This document shows, piece after piece, positions 61,855 to 64,000 of a stretch of 64,000 bases of DNA; the stretch's first letter is position 1; every line of letters starts with the position of its first letter. The stretch comes from Arthrobacter sp. Leaf337. GTDB taxonomy: Bacteria > Actinomycetota > Actinomycetes > Actinomycetales > Micrococcaceae. Below the pieces are notes generated by a model that was not told where the DNA came from, searched no databases, and worked only from the letters and a program-made list of their open reading frames with translations. The stretch lies in NCBI RefSeq assembly GCF_001423745.1, contig NZ_LMPC01000012.1, forward strand, positions 770,809 to 834,808. Reading direction: 5' to 3'. Made by a program: the position numbers and the translations under genes.

Positions 61855-64000
61855 TTAGGGTGCGTGTTGTGCCGGTTCCCGTCCGGGTACCTCGGTGGCG
61901 AGGGCCGTCAGCCATGCCGGAACGGATTCCGGCTGGAGGGGTTTGCTCCATAGAAAGCCCTGGGCGAGGCGCACGCCAAGCCGGCGGAGTTCCGAGAGCT
62001 GGTCGCTGGTTTCAACGCCCTCTGCTATGACGTCGAGGTTCAGGCTGCCGGCCATGCCGAGTACCAGTTCGATAATGGTCGCGCCATGGGGGTTTCTTCC
62101 CAGTTCGTCCACGAAGGTGCGGTCGATTTTCAAGGTCCGGGCTGAGAGCCATCGGAGGTAGCTCAGGGACGAATACCCCGTACCGAAGTCATCGATCGAG
62201 AGCCCGATGCCGAGGCTTTGGAGCCGTTGCAGGGTTTCCTTGGGCAAGTCCGGCTGTTTCATGAGCACTGTTTCGGTGACTTCGAGGTCGACGGCGGCAG
62301 GGGCGATGCCCGAAGACAGGATGGCCCCTTCCACGACGTCGGGGAAGTCTTTGGCGAGGAGCTGGCGTCCGGAAATATTCACGGCAGCGGAGAAGTCTCC
62401 TGCGCCTGGCACGTCCGTGCGCCATCGCTGTACTTGGCGGAGGGCTTCTTGGAGCACCCAGGTGCCGATTGGAAGGATCAGCCCGGTCTCCTCGGCGATG
62501 GGAATGAAAGTATCCGGCATGATCAGGCCGTGCTCGTGATGGTGCCACCGCAACAAGGCCTCGAAGCCGACGGGGGATGCTGTGGAGAGGTCCATGATGG
62601 GCTGGTAGTTGAGGGAAAGCTCTCCGCGGCCCAGGGCCAGTCTTAGGTCGGATTCAAGGTCAAGTCGCCCTGCTGCCCGTCCGGTCATCCGCACGTCGTA
62701 GAACGCGGAGGAGTCACCGCCGGCTGATTTGGCCCTGTACATGGCTGAGTCAGCCCCCTGGAGCATCAGTTCGGCCGTATCGTCGTCGCCTGCAAGGGCG
62801 ATGCCGACGCTGACATTGAGGTAGATTTGCCGATTGTCGACTTCGAAAGGGCGCCGGGTGGATTCCCGGATCCGTTCGGCCAGCACTTTGGCGCCGCGCA
62901 TCATGAGGTTTTCGCAGACGATGACGAATTCATCGCCGCCGAACCGGGCAACGGTATCGCCGGTTCTTACCGCCGCCTTCAGCCGTTCTCCGAGATGAAT
63001 CAGGATCGTATCGCCGGCTCCGTGGCCGATGCCGTCGTTGATCAGTTTGAACCGGTCGACGTCGACGAACATCACCACGGGCCGGGAGGAGCGTTCAAGG
63101 CAGCCTTGGAGTACTTCGGTGATCATGTATCTGTTCGGCAGACCCGTCAGGGCGTCATGGCGGGCCCGCCACTCCAGGATCTGTTCTGCGTCCTTGCGGT
63201 CAGTGATGTCCAGGACGGTGTCGAGAAACCGGATGGGGTTCCCGTCCGGGCCCTTCACGCTCCGGATCCGTGAATGCAGCCACCGTTTCTCGCCGTCTGC
63301 CCTGATGATCCGGTATTCGAAATCCGCGGTGTCAGCACCGTTGTCCAGGCTCTTCCAGATTTCGCGAACCAGATCCCGGTCCTGCGGATGGGTCAGCTCG
63401 AGCATGGCTTCCCGGGAGTCCGAGGCGTCCTCCTGCCGTCCGATGATCCGGGAGAACTCCTTGGAGTGCCAGGTTTCTCCGGTCTCGACGGTGTATTCGA
63501 TGCTTCCGACGTGGGCCATTTCCTGCGCGGCCAAGAGCCGCTCGCGCTCGGCTGCGGCTGCTGCCTTCAGCCGCTGGATCTCGGTGATGTCCCTGGCGAT
63601 GGCGGAGGCGCCAACCTGGGCGCCGTCCGGGTCGTACACAGGAGAGACCGTCAACTCCACGTCGATCATCGATCCGTCCTTGCAGCGCCAACGCGCTTCT
63701 ACGCCTGTGACGAAGGTCCCGCTGCCGATTCGTGCCGCGACTGTGGTGTCGAAAAGGGCATCGTCCCGGGTCGTCAGCAGGCGATAGCTCTGTCCGATGG
63801 CGTCCCGGGAGCTCCAACCGAACATGCGGGTGGCCCCTGCGTTCCAGCTAGTAATGGTGCCGGCCAGGTCAGCGCCGATGATCGCATCCCCTGAAGACTC
63901 CACCATCGCTGAGAGCCGGCGAAGGATCGCCTCACTGTGCTTGCGGTCCGTGATGTCCTTCGAGATCGCCACGACCGCCACGGGGACCGTGTGCCGGCCG
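61855..64000 (-). CDS. PAS-GGDEF-EAL cyclic-di-GMP protein (5' end outside window)
   Basis: At least 714 codons; the frame remains open to the window edge (VPVAVVAISKD), so the N-terminus is missing. Two PAS domains are seen (about 20-135 and 150-260 of the visible part), then GGDEF with intact active site VARFGGDEFVIV and the segment KLINDGIGHGAGD, then EAL with FEALLRW, VNISGRQL, EVTETV, IDDFGTGYSSL, KIDRTFV and AEGVET. Both synthesis and hydrolysis of cyclic-di-GMP are possible; one usually dominates. A further PAS upstream is likely. Confidence 0.93.
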   Translation of the reverse strand, partial: GRHTVPVAVVAISKDITDRKHSEAILRRLSAMVESSGDAIIGADLAGTITSWNAGATRMFGWSSRDAIGQSYRLLTTRDDALFDTTVAARIGSGTFVTGVEARWRCKDGSMIDVELTVSPVYDPDGAQVGASAIARDITEIQRLKAAAAAERERLLAAQEMAHVGSIEYTVETGETWHSKEFSRIIGRQEDASDSREAMLELTHPQDRDLVREIWKSLDNGADTADFEYRIIRADGEKRWLHSRIRSVKGPDGNPIRFLDTVLDITDRKDAEQILEWRARHDALTGLPNRYMITEVLQGCLERSSRPVVMFVDVDRFKLINDGIGHGAGDTILIHLGERLKAAVRTGDTVARFGGDEFVIVCENLMMRGAKVLAERIRESTRRPFEVDNRQIYLNVSVGIALAGDDDTAELMLQGADSAMYRAKSAGGDSSAFYDVRMTGRAAGRLDLESDLRLALGRGELSLNYQPIMDLSTASPVGFEALLRWHHHEHGLIMPDTFIPIAEETGLILPIGTWVLQEALRQVQRWRTDVPGAGDFSAAVNISGRQLLAKDFPDVVEGAILSSGIAPAAVDLEVTETVLMKQPDLPKETLQRLQSLGIGLSIDDFGTGYSSLSYLRWLSARTLKIDRTFVDELGRNPHGATIIELVLGMAGSLNLDVIAEGVETSDQLSELRRLGVRLAQGFLWSKPLQPESVPAWLTALATEVPGREPAQHAP

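Noticed and set aside
44830..64000. Direct repeat of the tRNA-Leu 3' end as an att site
   Set aside because: I looked for the T-arm/acceptor sequence downstream and saw no second copy in the window.

Overview
The window is high-GC actinobacterial chromosome, most likely Arthrobacter, Pseudarthrobacter or a close relative in the Micrococcaceae. The support is the dense GC-rich coding with many GTG and TTG starts, together with actinobacterial marker families: DUF3000, DUF6421, an MT0933-type small protein, the TIGR02234 Trp-associated membrane protein, an HGxxPAAW membrane protein, an ANTAR response regulator and TIGR03085. I cannot name the species from sequence alone.

Positions 1-44,900 are conserved housekeeping chromosome. 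On the minus strand lie a beta-oxidation pair (trifunctional-type hydratase/dehydrogenase plus thiolase) behind a palindrome-covered promoter, RNase D, DUF3000, threonine aldolase, an SDR/DUF6421 pair, msrB and a rhodanese/SufE/YbaK group. ZapE and an alpha/beta hydrolase lie on plus. A tRNA cluster follows: Gly-Cys-Val-Gly-Val on minus and Val(CAC) on plus. Next is a long plus-strand biosynthetic run: def-fmt-rsmB-rpe, an FMN riboswitch with ribD-ribE-ribB-ribA-ribH, hisE-hisG-hisF, hisI, trpE with two small membrane proteins, trpC-trpB-trpA, lgt, gltB-gltD and pyk. An ANTAR regulator on minus and tRNA-Leu(CAA) close this part. Other his and trp genes must lie outside the window.

Positions about 44,880-54,800 are an accessory, decaying zone starting right after tRNA-Leu. 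Coding is sparse and there are broken genes: an alpha/beta-hydrolase 3' fragment related to the intact gene at 10640, a serine resolvase missing its active-site centre, and a methyltransferase and a serine hydrolase each with a one-base homopolymer frameshift. It also holds short dispersed repeats and three paralogous genes for a 56-60 residue Cys/His-rich protein, of which only the middle one falls inside any longer reading frame of its strand. DUF4192, a repeat-bearing lipoprotein, a cold-shock protein, a cupin and an ABM-domain protein look intact.

Positions about 55,000-64,000 hold what looks like a surface and signalling locus: a secreted WxL-like protein, a DUF916 membrane-anchored partner, a membrane PAS-EAL protein, two tiny membrane proteins, an Hpt-like protein lacking the usual histidine, an OmpR-type response regulator, a STAS-like protein, a 71-residue protein and a PAS-GGDEF-EAL protein cut by the window edge. 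A cyclic-di-GMP-linked cell-surface function is my inference from the domains and order.
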